A stretch of DNA of 64,000 bases from Microbacterium maritypicum (GTDB lineage Bacteria > Actinomycetota > Actinomycetes > Actinomycetales > Microbacteriaceae): positions 1,054,001-1,118,000 of the forward strand of contig NZ_WAAQ01000001.1 in the NCBI RefSeq assembly GCF_008868125.1. The letters are read 5' to 3'. The position numbers were made by a program, and so were the translations under genes. Of this stretch, positions 17,371 to 25,700 are shown piece after piece; position 1 is the stretch's first letter; every line of letters starts with the position of its first letter. The notes beneath the pieces were generated by a model. It saw only the letters and a program-made list of their open reading frames with translations, made no database searches and was not told where the DNA came from.

Positions 17371-18450
17371 GTGACTTCGACTGCCGTTCATCTCCCCGTG
17401 CCCCGCCTTCCACGAGTTCGTGCGGCGGCCGGGCGGCTTCAGGATAACCCGGTGGCCGGACACAAGCGGGTTCTGCTCGCCGCACCGCGCGGATACTGCG
17501 CGGGTGTGGACCGCGCCGTGGTGGCCGTGGAGAAGGCCCTCGAGCGCTACGGCGCCCCGGTCTACGTGCGCAAGCAGATCGTGCACAACATCCACGTGGT
17601 GACCGAGCTCGAGGAGAAGGGCGCCATCTTCGTCGAAGAGGTCGATGAGGTCCCTGAGGGGGCCCACGTCGTCTTCAGCGCTCACGGTGTCTCGCCGGCA
17701 GTCGTGAACGCGGCATCCGATCGAGGACTCCACGCGATCGATGCGACCTGCCCGCTCGTCACCAAGGTGCACCGCGAGGCCGTGCGCTTCGCACGCGACG
17801 ATTTCGAGATCCTGCTCATCGGCCACGAGGGCCACGAAGAGGTCGAGGGAACAGCAGGGGAGGCCCCGGAGCACGTCACCGTCGTGAACTCTCCGGAGGA
17901 AGCCGACACCGTCGTGGTGAAGGACCCGAACAAGGTCGTCTGGCTCTCGCAGACCACCCTCTCGGTCGACGAGACGATGGAGACGGTCAACCGTCTGCGC
18001 ATGCGATTCCCCGAACTCCAGAATCCGCCGTCCGATGACATCTGCTACGCGACGCAGAACCGTCAGGTCGCGATCAAGAAGGTAGCCGCCGGAGCAGACC
18101 TGGTGATCGTCGTCGGCTCATCGAACTCGTCCAACAGCGTGCGCCTCGTCGAGGTCGCCCTCGAGTACGGGGCGAAGGCCGCCTATCGCGTGGACTACGC
18201 AGAAGAGATCCAGCAGGAGTGGCTCGACGGGGTCGAGACCGTCGGCGTGACCAGCGGGGCATCCGTGCCAGAAGTACTGGTGCGCGAGGTGCTCGATGCG
18301 ATCGGCGACGCCGGCTACCGCGACATCGAAGAGGTGAAGACGGCAGAGGAAGACCTCATGTTCTCCCTGCCCAAGGAACTGCGTCAAGATGCTGCGGGTC
18401 AGCGCGACGCGCGGGCCCTCGGAGGTCGCGCGTCCGGAGGAGGCGCTTAG
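17371..18450 (+). CDS. ispH: 4-hydroxy-3-methylbut-2-enyl diphosphate reductase
   Basis: 359 residues. This is the last step of the MEP pathway, reducing HMBPP to IPP and DMAPP with an Fe-S cluster. The three cluster cysteines are present at family spacing: C43 in RGYCAGV, C127 in DATCPLV and C225 in [21 protein letters not shown] and the TSGASVPE motif are also intact. It has an N-terminal extension of about 30 residues relative to E. coli and a Gly/Ala/Arg-rich C-terminal tail, both normal for actinobacteria. It is likely leaderless from the GTG at 17371. IclR-type gene follows after 2 nt. Confidence 0.97.
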   Translation: MTSTAVHLPVPRLPRVRAAAGRLQDNPVAGHKRVLLAAPRGYCAGVDRAVVAVEKALERYGAPVYVRKQIVHNIHVVTELEEKGAIFVEEVDEVPEGAHVVFSAHGVSPAVVNAASDRGLHAIDATCPLVTKVHREAVRFARDDFEILLIGHEGHEEVEGTAGEAPEHVTVVNSPEEADTVVVKDPNKVVWLSQTTLSVDETMETVNRLRMRFPELQNPPSDDICYATQNRQVAIKKVAAGADLVIVVGSSNSSNSVRLVEVALEYGAKAAYRVDYAEEIQQEWLDGVETVGVTSGASVPEVLVREVLDAIGDAGYRDIEEVKTAEEDLMFSLPKELRQDAAGQRDARALGGRASGGGA

Positions 18451-18452
18451 CA

Positions 18453-19244
18453 GTGAGCGCCGCGGAGGCGGAGCCCACCCTCATCGGGTCGGTGCAACGC
18501 GCTCTGCGGCTGGTCGACATCGTCGCCAACTCACCTCGGCCGCTTCCTCCCAAGATGCTCGCGGCCATCACCGGTCTGACCCCCGGTACCACCTACAACC
18601 TGGTGCGCACGCTCGTGCATGAGGGATACCTCTCCTCGGAACCGGACGGTGTCGTGCTGGGCGCCCGGTTTCCGTCGTTCCAGCAGCAGATCGGCTCGCG
18701 GGGAGTGTTCCTCGCCCGCGTGCGCGCAGCGCTGCGGGAGGTGACCGAAGACGTCGGAGCCACGGCGTATCTCTCCCGCTTCGATGACGGGGAGATGCAC
18801 ATGGTCGACATCGTCGACGCCGTCCGCAATCCCCGGATCGAGCTGTGGGTGGGGCTGCAGTCCAGCGCTCACGCGACTGCGCTGGGCAAGCAGATCCTCG
18901 CGGAACTCCCAGAAGCCGATCGCCTGGACTACCTCTCGCGGCATCGTCTGCCCGAGCTCACACCGCACACCATCACCGATCGCAAGGCATTGCTGACGCA
19001 GCTGGAACGCTCTCCGGGGTGGACGATCGATCAGGAGGAGTACGCGATCGGCGCCACCTGCGTCGCCGTGCCGGTCATCGCCCCCGGGGTCATCGCCTCG
19101 CTGGCGATCTCGCTGCCGGCCGATGGCGCCGTGGTCGATCGCACCCTCGTCTCGACGCTCCAGCGCACTGCACGCCATCTCTCTCTGCAGCTAGGGGCTG
19201 ACGTGCTGGACGAGGGTTCCTCCGGAGCCGAGTTCACTATCTGA
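18453..19244 (+). CDS. IclR family transcriptional regulator
   Basis: 263 residues. The N-terminal winged helix (residues ~10-70: LIGSVQRALRLVDIV through YNLVRTLVHEGYL) and the C-terminal effector domain are clear; SSAHATALGKQILAELP is the IclR hallmark. Family members bind small metabolites and usually control adjacent catabolic genes, yet here the partner is ispH (stop 2 nt upstream). Co-regulation of isoprenoid synthesis is possible, but a remote target is equally likely. The GTG start has GGAGGAGG about 9 nt upstream, inside the ispH 3' end. Confidence 0.9.
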   Translation: MSAAEAEPTLIGSVQRALRLVDIVANSPRPLPPKMLAAITGLTPGTTYNLVRTLVHEGYLSSEPDGVVLGARFPSFQQQIGSRGVFLARVRAALREVTEDVGATAYLSRFDDGEMHMVDIVDAVRNPRIELWVGLQSSAHATALGKQILAELPEADRLDYLSRHRLPELTPHTITDRKALLTQLERSPGWTIDQEEYAIGATCVAVPVIAPGVIASLAISLPADGAVVDRTLVSTLQRTARHLSLQLGADVLDEGSSGAEFTI

Positions 19245-19278
19245 AGGAGGGCCCCTGGCGCGTCGGCACGCGTTTTCC

Positions 19279-19284
19279 TACTAT
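19279..19284 (+). promoter_or_regulatory. Putative -10 box of the intergenic small RNA
   Basis: TACTAT at 19279-19284 fits the TANNNT consensus and lies 35 nt after the IclR gene. A transcript would start near 19291. The -35 region is unconvincing. Confidence 0.4.
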
Positions 19285-19290
19285 GGGAAC

Positions 19291-19425
19291 AGTGGCGGCA
19301 TACGTGAACGTCACCGATCGCCTCTAGCGTCCCCAGCGCTGGCGGTCAATCTGGATGAGGAGCGTCCCCACGCTCCACGTCCGCGGCCCCGAGAAGTCCC
19401 CACTTCTCCGGGGCCGCTATCGTTT
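19291..19425 (+). ncRNA. Candidate small RNA with three UCCCCA hairpin loops
   Basis: The 245-nt gap 19245-19489 holds no protein gene but shows RNA-like structure. UCCCCA occurs three times (19330-19335, 19365-19370, 19397-19402), each time between complementary arms: AGCG/CGCT, GGAGCG/CGCTCC (19359-19376, perfect) and GAGAAG/CTTCTC (19391-19408, perfect). The last lies inside a longer terminator-like stem (19383-19417). A TACTAT -10 at 19279 would give about a 130-nt transcript. Unpaired C-rich loops can base-pair with GGGGA-type ribosome sites; actinobacterial 6C RNA has comparable C loops, but this sequence has four Cs rather than six. The call is inference from structure. Confidence 0.45.
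19383..19417 (+). terminator. Terminator-like hairpin ending the candidate small RNA
   Basis: Arms 19383-19397 and 19402-19417 pair over 15 bp with one bulged G and a CCCC loop, followed by TATCGTTTGT. Confidence 0.65.
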
Positions 19426-19489
19426 GTGCCCCACAGGGTGCGGTCGCCCGCTGTGAACCGGCCCGAGGTTGTGCCGTTAGCATGGCGGG

Positions 19490-20029
19490 ATGAGCGACCA
19501 GAGGCCCCAGTACGGCGAACTCGCGACCCCCGAGGAACAGCGACGAGCCGCCGGCCTGCCCCCGCTCGACGAGGTCGTGATCGCACCGCCGTCGGCGCCA
19601 CTTCCGCCCGCGGTTCAGGCCGGGAACCCGGTGAACGAGTCTTCGACGAAGCGGTCGCATCCTGTCGATCGCTTCGCGACGATCGTGATGCTCGCCTACG
19701 GACTGATCAACGTCGTCATCACCGGTCTGTCGTACCTGGATCTGCCGAGCGTCATGAACCAGACCATGAAGGTCGTCGGCATCGAGGGGGAGTTCACGAA
19801 CTTCGCGCAGGCGAAGACCTGGGGGATGATCGCCGCGATCGTCCTCGTCGTCGGATGGTCGATCACCGCCGCGCTCTCGATCCGACGCCTGCGTCGTGGC
19901 CGCCTCACCTGGTGGCTCCCGATCGTCGGAGCGATCGTCACCATGGGCGTGGTCTCCGTCTGCATCGCGGTGCCGATGATGAGTGACCCCGCCTTCGTCG
20001 CCCACCTCGAGCAGATGACGACCCCCTGA
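19490..20029 (+). CDS. DUF6264 family membrane protein
   Basis: 179 residues. The polar N-terminus MSDQRPQYGELATPEEQRR, rich in Pro after residue 24, is characteristic of DUF6264 proteins of Microbacteriaceae. Three membrane helices follow at about residues 62-84, 108-130 and 140-163. Function is unknown. The ATG at 19490 lies 6 nt after TAGCAT (19478-19483), with no ribosome site, so leaderless translation is likely. A strong hairpin at 20072-20109 follows. Confidence 0.8.
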   Translation: MSDQRPQYGELATPEEQRRAAGLPPLDEVVIAPPSAPLPPAVQAGNPVNESSTKRSHPVDRFATIVMLAYGLINVVITGLSYLDLPSVMNQTMKVVGIEGEFTNFAQAKTWGMIAAIVLVVGWSITAALSIRRLRRGRLTWWLPIVGAIVTMGVVSVCIAVPMMSDPAFVAHLEQMTTP

Positions 20030-20071
20030 CCTCAGCCGGTCGGCGTCGACGTACGCCGACCCATCGGGGAC

Positions 20072-20109
20072 GCAGAAGGGGCCCGGCAGGAATGCCGGGC
20101 CCCTTCTGC
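20072..20109. terminator. Bidirectional terminator between DUF6264 gene and fba
   Basis: 17-bp perfect arms (20072-20088 and 20093-20109) with a GGAA tetraloop between convergent genes. Confidence 0.85.
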
Positions 20110-20124
20110 TGTCTCGTTCGCGGA

Positions 20125-21153
20125 TCAGCTCTGGGACTGTCCGTACGAGCCGAGCTGACGGGTCGACTCGACCACGCGGGCGGCCATCGCCGACTCGGCG
20201 ATCTTGCCCCAGGCGCGCGGGTCGTACTGCTTCTTGTTGCCGACCTCGCCATCCACCTTCAGCACGCCGTCGTAGTTCTTGAACATGTAGTCGGCGATCG
20301 CACGCGTGTAGGCGTACTGCGTGTCGGTGTCGATGTTCATCTTGATGACACCGTTGGCGACCGCGAGGGCGATCTCCTCATCGGTCGAGCCGGAGCCGCC
20401 GTGGAACACCAGGTCGAGAGGCTTGGCGCCCGTGTTGTACTTCGCCGCGACCTCGGCCTGGATCTCGCCGAGCAGCTCAGGGCGCAGCTTGACGCCACCG
20501 GGCTTGTACACACCGTGCACGTTGCCGAAGGTCAGGGCGGCGATGTAGCGGCCCTGCTCGCCGAGACCCAGCGCCTGAACCGCCTGGTCGACATCGGCAA
20601 ACGTCGTGTAGAGGGCCTCGTTCGAGCCCTCGTGCTGCACGCCGTCCTCTTCGCCGCCGACGACGCCGATCTCGACCTCGAGGATGGCGTTGATGTTCTT
20701 CATGCGGGGGAGCAGGTCCTTGGCGATCTCGATGTTCTCCGCGAGGGGAACAGCGGAGCCGTCCCACATGTGGGACTGGAAGATCGGGTTGCGGCCGGCC
20801 TTGACCTCTTCCTCGGAGGCGGCGATCAGCGGCTCGACGAAACCGGCCAGCGCGTCCTTCGGGCAGTGGTCGGTGTGCAGCGCGACGGTGATCGGGTAGT
20901 TCTTCGCGACCTCGGTGGCGAAGCGCGCGAACGCGAGCGCGCCCGCGGCGCGAGCCTTCACCGTGTGACCGGCGAAGTAGTCGGCGCCACCCGTGGTGAC
21001 CTGGATGATGCCGTCGGAGCCGGCCTCGGTCAGCCCCTGGAGGACGGAGTTGATCGTCTGCGAGCTGGAGACGTTGAATGCGGGGTACGCGAAGCCGCCG
21101 GCCTTCGCGCGGTCGAGCATTTCGGCGTACTGATCCGGGGTGGCGACGGGCAT
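20125..21153 (-). CDS. fba: Class II fructose-bisphosphate aldolase
   Basis: 342 residues. This zinc-dependent enzyme cleaves fructose-1,6-bisphosphate reversibly to DHAP and GAP. ALHTDHCPKD holds the catalytic Asp and zinc His; LVFHGGSGSTDEEI supplies the later zinc ligand and phosphate loop, and VIKMNIDTDTQYAY is typical of the FbaA subgroup. The ATG at 21153 follows GCAGGAG by 6 nt on the minus strand; a longer reading starting at 21192 lacks homology. The neighbouring divergent gene glpX acts next to it in gluconeogenesis. Confidence 0.96.
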   Translation of the reverse strand: MPVATPDQYAEMLDRAKAGGFAYPAFNVSSSQTINSVLQGLTEAGSDGIIQVTTGGADYFAGHTVKARAAGALAFARFATEVAKNYPITVALHTDHCPKDALAGFVEPLIAASEEEVKAGRNPIFQSHMWDGSAVPLAENIEIAKDLLPRMKNINAILEVEIGVVGGEEDGVQHEGSNEALYTTFADVDQAVQALGLGEQGRYIAALTFGNVHGVYKPGGVKLRPELLGEIQAEVAAKYNTGAKPLDLVFHGGSGSTDEEIALAVANGVIKMNIDTDTQYAYTRAIADYMFKNYDGVLKVDGEVGNKKQYDPRAWGKIAESAMAARVVESTRQLGSYGQSQS

Positions 21154-21326
21154 GAGAACTCCTGCGATAGGGGAAGCCGGGACAGCTGCCACTCTATCGG
21201 GGCGCGCACGCTGATACCGCAGCCCAGATCTCCGCCGAGCACGATGGCTTCTGCCTGGCTGTTAAGAATCCGGATTCCTTCGTCGGATCCGGCTCGACAG
21301 GCGGCGGATTTGGACACGAGGGTGGC

Positions 21327-21332
21327 TAGGCT
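21327..21332 (+). promoter_or_regulatory. Leaderless -10 hexamer of glpX
   Basis: TAGGCT ends 6 nt before the ATG at 21339. The 185-nt fba/glpX spacer otherwise shows no operator that I can identify. Confidence 0.55.
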
Positions 21333-21338
21333 GACCGC

Positions 21339-22325
21339 ATGGTGAGTCTGACAGCGGATCTGAGCCCTCTTCGTCCCGACCGTAACCTCGCGATGGAGCT
21401 GGTGCGTGCGACGGAGGCTGCGGCCATCCGCGCGGTCCCCTTTATCGGTCGCGGAGCCAAGGAGGCGGCGGACGGCGCCGCCGTCGACGCGATGCGCGCG
21501 TTCCTCGGCACGGTCGACTTCCAGGGACGAGTGGTCATCGGCGAGGGCGAGAAGGACAACGCCCCGATGCTCTTCAATGGCGAGGTCGTCGGCACGGGCC
21601 GTGGACCGCTGTGCGACATCGCGGTCGATCCCATCGACGGCACCTCGCTCACCGCAGCCGGTCGTCAGAACGCACTCTCGGTGATCGCCGTCTCGGACCG
21701 TGGCACCATGCTCGATGCCTCGACCGTCTTCTACATGGACAAGCTCGTCACCGGCCCGGCAGGCGTCGGCGTCGTCGACATCCGTCTTCCCATCGGCGAG
21801 AACATCCGCAAGCTCGCCGGCGCGCTCGACAAGCCTGTCGACGAGATCGTCGTCTCGGTGCTGAACCGTCCGCGTCACGAGCAGCTCATCCAGGAGATCC
21901 GCGATGCGGGTGCCGGCACGCGTCTCATGAGCGACGGTGACGTCGCCGGTGGCATCAACGCCGCCCGTCACGATGCTCGCACCGACATGTGCGTCGGCGT
22001 CGGCGGCAGCCCTGAGGGCATCGTCACGGCGTGCGCGATCAAGGCTCTCGGTGGACACATCCAGGGACGCCTCTGGCCGCGCGATGACGATGAGCGCCAG
22101 CGCGGCATCGATGCCGGTCTCGATATGGACAAGGTCTACGAGGCCGACGATCTGGTGCAGGGCAACAACACGATCTTCGTCGCCACCGGCGTCACCGACG
22201 GCCAGCTCGTCGCCGGTGTCCGTCGTGAACGCGGCTACGTCTACACCGAGAGCGTCGTGCTCCGAGGAGCCTCCGGAACGCTTCGTCGCATCGCTTCGGA
22301 GCACCTCGTCTCGAAGTGGCTCTGA
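21339..22325 (+). CDS. glpX: Class II fructose-1,6-bisphosphatase
   Basis: 328 residues. It hydrolyses fructose-1,6-bisphosphate to fructose-6-phosphate, the committed gluconeogenic step. VIGEGEKDNAPML carries metal-binding Glu residues, and DIAVDPIDGTSLTAAG is the Li+-sensitive phosphatase signature. CVGVGGSPEGIVTACAIKALGG is the GlpX-specific block. Mycobacterial GlpX is the sole FBPase in many actinobacteria, and the divergent class II aldolase gene supports this role. Initiation is probably leaderless at ATG 21339. Confidence 0.96.
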   Translation: MVSLTADLSPLRPDRNLAMELVRATEAAAIRAVPFIGRGAKEAADGAAVDAMRAFLGTVDFQGRVVIGEGEKDNAPMLFNGEVVGTGRGPLCDIAVDPIDGTSLTAAGRQNALSVIAVSDRGTMLDASTVFYMDKLVTGPAGVGVVDIRLPIGENIRKLAGALDKPVDEIVVSVLNRPRHEQLIQEIRDAGAGTRLMSDGDVAGGINAARHDARTDMCVGVGGSPEGIVTACAIKALGGHIQGRLWPRDDDERQRGIDAGLDMDKVYEADDLVQGNNTIFVATGVTDGQLVAGVRRERGYVYTESVVLRGASGTLRRIASEHLVSKWL

Positions 22326-22505
22326 TCCTTCGCTCGTCCTCTGACACGTGATCATCGCCGGCGACATCGGCGGCATCGTTATCGAGCCGGTACCGCCTCA
22401 CAGCCGCTCGATCCACGGTTCCCCTGGGTGCCGTGTCACAATTGTCACTGGGTTTGTCGCCGTCGACGGAGCCGCCAGGCACCGCAGGCACAGGAGGGCG
22501 AACAG

Positions 22506-22790
22506 ATGACAACGCAGCACACGAGCGGTTCGAAGGCCGCCCCGACGAAGATCATCACGACCAACACGGGGCGCATCCTCCGGGTGAGCGCAGATGCGGA
22601 ATCCGTTCCGACGCCCCCGGTCACGACGCCACCGGCCGCGATGGTCGATCCGGCTCGTCGCGCCGACGTCCTCTTCCGCGTCCGCCGCGATGAAGGGCAC
22701 GAGATCAGCTCCTGGTGGATGATCGGAGCGTTCCTGGCCACCAGCGGACTCGTCATCCTGCTGCTCAGCGGCGTTCCCGGCATCGCCTGA
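22506..22790 (+). CDS. Small C-terminally membrane-anchored hypothetical protein
   Basis: 94 residues. A soluble, Thr/Pro-rich N-terminus (TNTGRILRVSADAESVPTPP) leads to one membrane helix near the C-terminus (residues ~70-92, SWWMIGAFLATSGLVILLLSG). No family is recognised. The ATG at 22506 has a strong AGGAGGG eight bases upstream. The 180-nt spacer from glpX holds a direct repeat TGTCAC (22434-22439 and 22443-22448) near a CACAAT that might be a -10. Real by codon pattern and ribosome site; function unknown. Confidence 0.65.
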   Translation: MTTQHTSGSKAAPTKIITTNTGRILRVSADAESVPTPPVTTPPAAMVDPARRADVLFRVRRDEGHEISSWWMIGAFLATSGLVILLLSGVPGIA

Positions 22791-22851
22791 TCCGTCGTCG
22801 CTGAACGCCCGCGGAGCTACCGCACCACCGGCTGATGCTCTGCCGAAGGTG

Positions 22852-24162
22852 TCACCCTTCGTCGAGTCGAAGCCGCACGTCGCCCACATCGGCGCGGACG
22901 GCCTCGGGCTGGACGGCCTGTGTGGGATCGAGCGGGTCGATATGAGCAGAGTCGCCGTCTGAAAGAGCTTCCCGCGCCGCGGCCGAGTCTGCAGCGAGCA
23001 GCTCTGGTGCCGTAAATCGCCGGCCCGTGCTCGCCGTCGTCGAGGCGGCTGTCGCGAGCGCTGACGCGTCGACCCCGGGGAACTGACGAGCGGTAACGAG
23101 CACACGGGTCTCGAGCGATCCGGCGAACCGGTTGTAACTGTCGACAGTGCGCTCCAGCGCTCGACGCAGATCGTCGGCGTGCCCGGCGAGCGTTCCCAGC
23201 CGGTCGTAGAGCTGCGTGCCGAGCGCGAGCAGGGTACGCGCCTCAGTCGAGACCTCCTGCTGCGTCCAGGTGAAGGCCACGGTCTTCAGCACAGCCCAGA
23301 GGTTGACGGGGGAGGCGAGCGCCACTCGGCGACTGAACGCATAGTCGAGGAGGGTCGGGTCTTCATCGATGGCTGCGGCCAGCAGTGATTCGCTCGGCAG
23401 GAAGCAGATCACGAACTCCGGGCTCGCATCGAGGCCCGCCCAGTAGGCCTTCTTCGCCAGCGCGTCGATGTGCGCGCGGACCGCCTTGACGTGCTTCTGC
23501 ATGAGGGTGCGGCGCTGCGGCTCCTGCGCGTCGCCGCCGGGAAGAGCGGAGGCCTCGAGATAGGCGTCGAGAGGAACCTTGGCATCGACGGCGATCGAGC
23601 TGCCCCCGGCGAGGCGGATCACCATGTCGGGGCGCCCCTGACCATGGTCGGAGGAGATCGTCGCCTGCAGATCGAAGTCGATGTGCCGGGTGAGTCCCGC
23701 GGCTTCGACGACGCGGCGCAGCTGAGTCTCGCCCCACACGCCGCGCGTGGCAGTGGAACGCAGAGCCCCGGCGAGCGACTCGGTCGTCGCCCGCAGAGCT
23801 TCATCGGACTCCTGGGCCCGGCGTAGCTGCTCTTCGAGAGTGCCGAACTGGGCGTGCCGTTCCCGCTCGATGGCGGTGACCTTGGTCTGCATCTGCTGCA
23901 GACTCTCGCGAACCGGCGCGAGCGCTGTCAGCACGGCGTTCTGCTGCTGGACGCGCTGCGCCTCTGCCCGCTGCTCGTTGCGCGCATGCTCGACGGCATC
24001 GCGGTACAGATCGTACTGGCGGTCGCGATCGTCTCGTGCGGCCGCCAGCTCGGCCTGAGCGCGCGCGAGATCGTCGGCACCGCGTCCGGCTCGCAGGAAC
24101 CAGCCCATAGCGACACCCGCCGCGAGGGCGACGAGGAGAAGAACGACAGCCAGAGCATCCAT
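22852..24162 (-). CDS. rmuC: RmuC family DNA recombination protein
   Basis: 436 residues. An N-terminal membrane helix (residues ~3-24) precedes a long Ala/Gln/Arg-rich coiled coil (~30-130). The RmuC domain follows (TRGVWGETQLRRVVEAAGL, then RPDMVIRLAGGSSIAVDAKVPLDAY, a PD-(D/E)XK-like core with D and D-A-K). RmuC limits inversions at inverted repeats in E. coli; nuclease activity is predicted, not shown here. The start is ATG 24162, with only a weak CATCAT 6 nt upstream. It lies downstream of the exonuclease gene, with a hairpin between. Confidence 0.92.
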   Translation of the reverse strand: MDALAVVLLLVALAAGVAMGWFLRAGRGADDLARAQAELAAARDDRDRQYDLYRDAVEHARNEQRAEAQRVQQQNAVLTALAPVRESLQQMQTKVTAIERERHAQFGTLEEQLRRAQESDEALRATTESLAGALRSTATRGVWGETQLRRVVEAAGLTRHIDFDLQATISSDHGQGRPDMVIRLAGGSSIAVDAKVPLDAYLEASALPGGDAQEPQRRTLMQKHVKAVRAHIDALAKKAYWAGLDASPEFVICFLPSESLLAAAIDEDPTLLDYAFSRRVALASPVNLWAVLKTVAFTWTQQEVSTEARTLLALGTQLYDRLGTLAGHADDLRRALERTVDSYNRFAGSLETRVLVTARQFPGVDASALATAASTTASTGRRFTAPELLAADSAAAREALSDGDSAHIDPLDPTQAVQPEAVRADVGDVRLRLDEG

Positions 24163-24178
24163 GTGTTCATGATGCGGC

Positions 24179-24217
24179 CGGCATCCGACATTGTCCGGTC
24201 GCCGCGCACGGATGCCG
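24179..24217 (-). terminator. Hairpin between the exonuclease and rmuC genes
   Basis: 9-bp arms CGGCATCCG (24179-24187) and CGGATGCCG (24209-24217) with a 21-nt loop. Placement after the exonuclease stop suggests a weak terminator. Confidence 0.4.
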
Positions 24218-24245
24218 CGTGACGAGTCAGACGCGACGAGGCGGG

Positions 24246-24848
24246 TCAGGCGACGGCGCGCTCCAGAGCGGGGGCGGCCGGAGCGACCGGCGCGGTGACA
24301 CGCAGGCTCAGAGCATCGGCGAGGGCGAAGACATCGGCCGCACCTGCTCGTGCCGCCGCATCGATGACGATCTGCGCGCAGGCGCGGGCATCGGCGAGCG
24401 CATCATGGTGCGAGAACTCCTCGAACCCCGCGGCGGCCGCGGCGATCGGCAGGCGATACGAATCGAGCGTGTACGTCTTGCGGGCGACCTGCAGGCTGCA
24501 CAGCGAGCGGTAGGGCGGGCAGAGCTGACCCGTCGCTTCGGATGCGCGGCGCAGCACGTTGAGGTCGAAGCCGGCGTTGTGCGCGACGAGCACGTCGGCT
24601 CCGGCGAAGGCGCACAGGCGGTCGAACTGGTCGACCCAGGTCGCGGCCGAGAGCACGTCCTCGGGCTGGATGCCGTGGATGCGCACGTTCCATTCCTGGA
24701 ACTCGTCGTGTCCCGGCGGCGGCTGGATCAGCCATCCTGTGGTGGCGACGACTTCTCCGCCGCGCACACGGACGAGTCCGACCGAGCACGCGGAGGCCGG
24801 GCTGGAGTTCGCGGTCTCGAAGTCGATCGCAGTGAAGTCCAGTGGCAC
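24246..24848 (-). CDS. DEDDh 3'-5' exonuclease (DnaQ-like)
   Basis: 200 residues. The DEDDh residues are visible: D9 and E11 in TAIDFETAN (ExoI), D in VAHNAGFDLNVL (ExoII), and H and D in SHHDALADARACA (ExoIIIepsilon). It hydrolyses DNA or RNA 3' ends with two metal ions. No BRCT or polymerase domain follows, so it is a stand-alone proofreading- or repair-type nuclease rather than PolC. The GTG at 24848 starts the frame. It sits next to rmuC on the same strand, giving a small DNA-maintenance pair, and is divergent from the methyltransferase. Confidence 0.9.
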   Translation of the reverse strand: MPLDFTAIDFETANSSPASACSVGLVRVRGGEVVATTGWLIQPPPGHDEFQEWNVRIHGIQPEDVLSAATWVDQFDRLCAFAGADVLVAHNAGFDLNVLRRASEATGQLCPPYRSLCSLQVARKTYTLDSYRLPIAAAAAGFEEFSHHDALADARACAQIVIDAAARAGAADVFALADALSLRVTAPVAPAAPALERAVA

Positions 24849-24907
24849 ATCCCCACTTTCCCCCGGGTCCCCGAAGTGGGGTCGCAGACTCGCCGTATGC
24901 TGGCGAC

Positions 24908-25648
24908 ATGGCTGAGGACATGGCGACGTCGTTCGGAGCGCAGGCCGGAGACTACGAGGCCGGAAGGCCGGAGTACCCCTTCGAGGCGGTGGCCTGGATG
25001 CTCGAGCGGATGCCGGCGGATTCCCGCCGTGTCGCCGATGTCGGCGCGGGGACGGGCAAGCTCACCCGGGTGCTGACCCAGGCCCCTGACGCCGAGGTGG
25101 TCGCTGTCGACCCCGATCCCGAGATGCTCGCGGCCCTTCGCGGCGCCGTGCCGGGTGTGCCGACCTTCGTCGGGTCGGCGGAGCGGCTGCCTCTTCCGGA
25201 TGCGAGTGTTGATGCCGTCGTCCTGGGCCAGGCCTGGCACTGGGTCGATCCCGTCGCGGGCTCGACAGAGATCGGTCGTGCGGTGCGCAGCGGGGGAGTG
25301 CTCGGCCTCATCTGGAACATCCGCGACGATCGCGTCGAGTGGGTGCGCAGGCTCACCGAGGTCATGCACGGCAGCCACGCCGAGATCATGCTCGCCGAGG
25401 GCGATCCGGTCGTCACCGCGCCGTTCGGACCGCTCGATCAGGAGCGCTGGGAATGGGTCCGACCCGTCACCCGCGATGTGCTGCACCGGATGGCGGCGTC
25501 GCGCAGCTACATCATCACCGCTCCCGACGAGGAGAAGGCGCGCATCCGCCGGGAGCTCGACGCTCTCTTCGACGAGCTCGACCTGCACGGCGACGCGACC
25601 ATCGACCTCCCGTACGTGACCAGGGCGTACCGCGCCGTCCGCGACTGA
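24908..25648 (+). CDS. Class I SAM-dependent methyltransferase
   Basis: 246 residues. Motif I RVADVGAGTGKLTRVL (around residues 40-55), the acidic motif II VVAVDPDPEML, SAERLPLPDASVDAVVLGQAWHW and the post-motif are those of the Methyltransf_11 small-molecule methylases. Homologues are usually unassigned; substrate cannot be inferred. Initiation is probably leaderless: TATGCT (24896-24901) ends 6 nt before ATG 24908. A GTG-led extension from 24842 is not supported. Confidence 0.88.
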   Translation: MAEDMATSFGAQAGDYEAGRPEYPFEAVAWMLERMPADSRRVADVGAGTGKLTRVLTQAPDAEVVAVDPDPEMLAALRGAVPGVPTFVGSAERLPLPDASVDAVVLGQAWHWVDPVAGSTEIGRAVRSGGVLGLIWNIRDDRVEWVRRLTEVMHGSHAEIMLAEGDPVVTAPFGPLDQERWEWVRPVTRDVLHRMAASRSYIITAPDEEKARIRRELDALFDELDLHGDATIDLPYVTRAYRAVRD

Positions 25649-25700
25649 CGCGCAGCCTTCCGCAGGATCGCGGGGCTCCGGCCAGGTAGACTCGTGCCCC

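Noticed and set aside
19291..19425. Naming the intergenic RNA 6C RNA
   Set aside because: Loops carry four consecutive Cs, not six or more, and I cannot run the covariance model.
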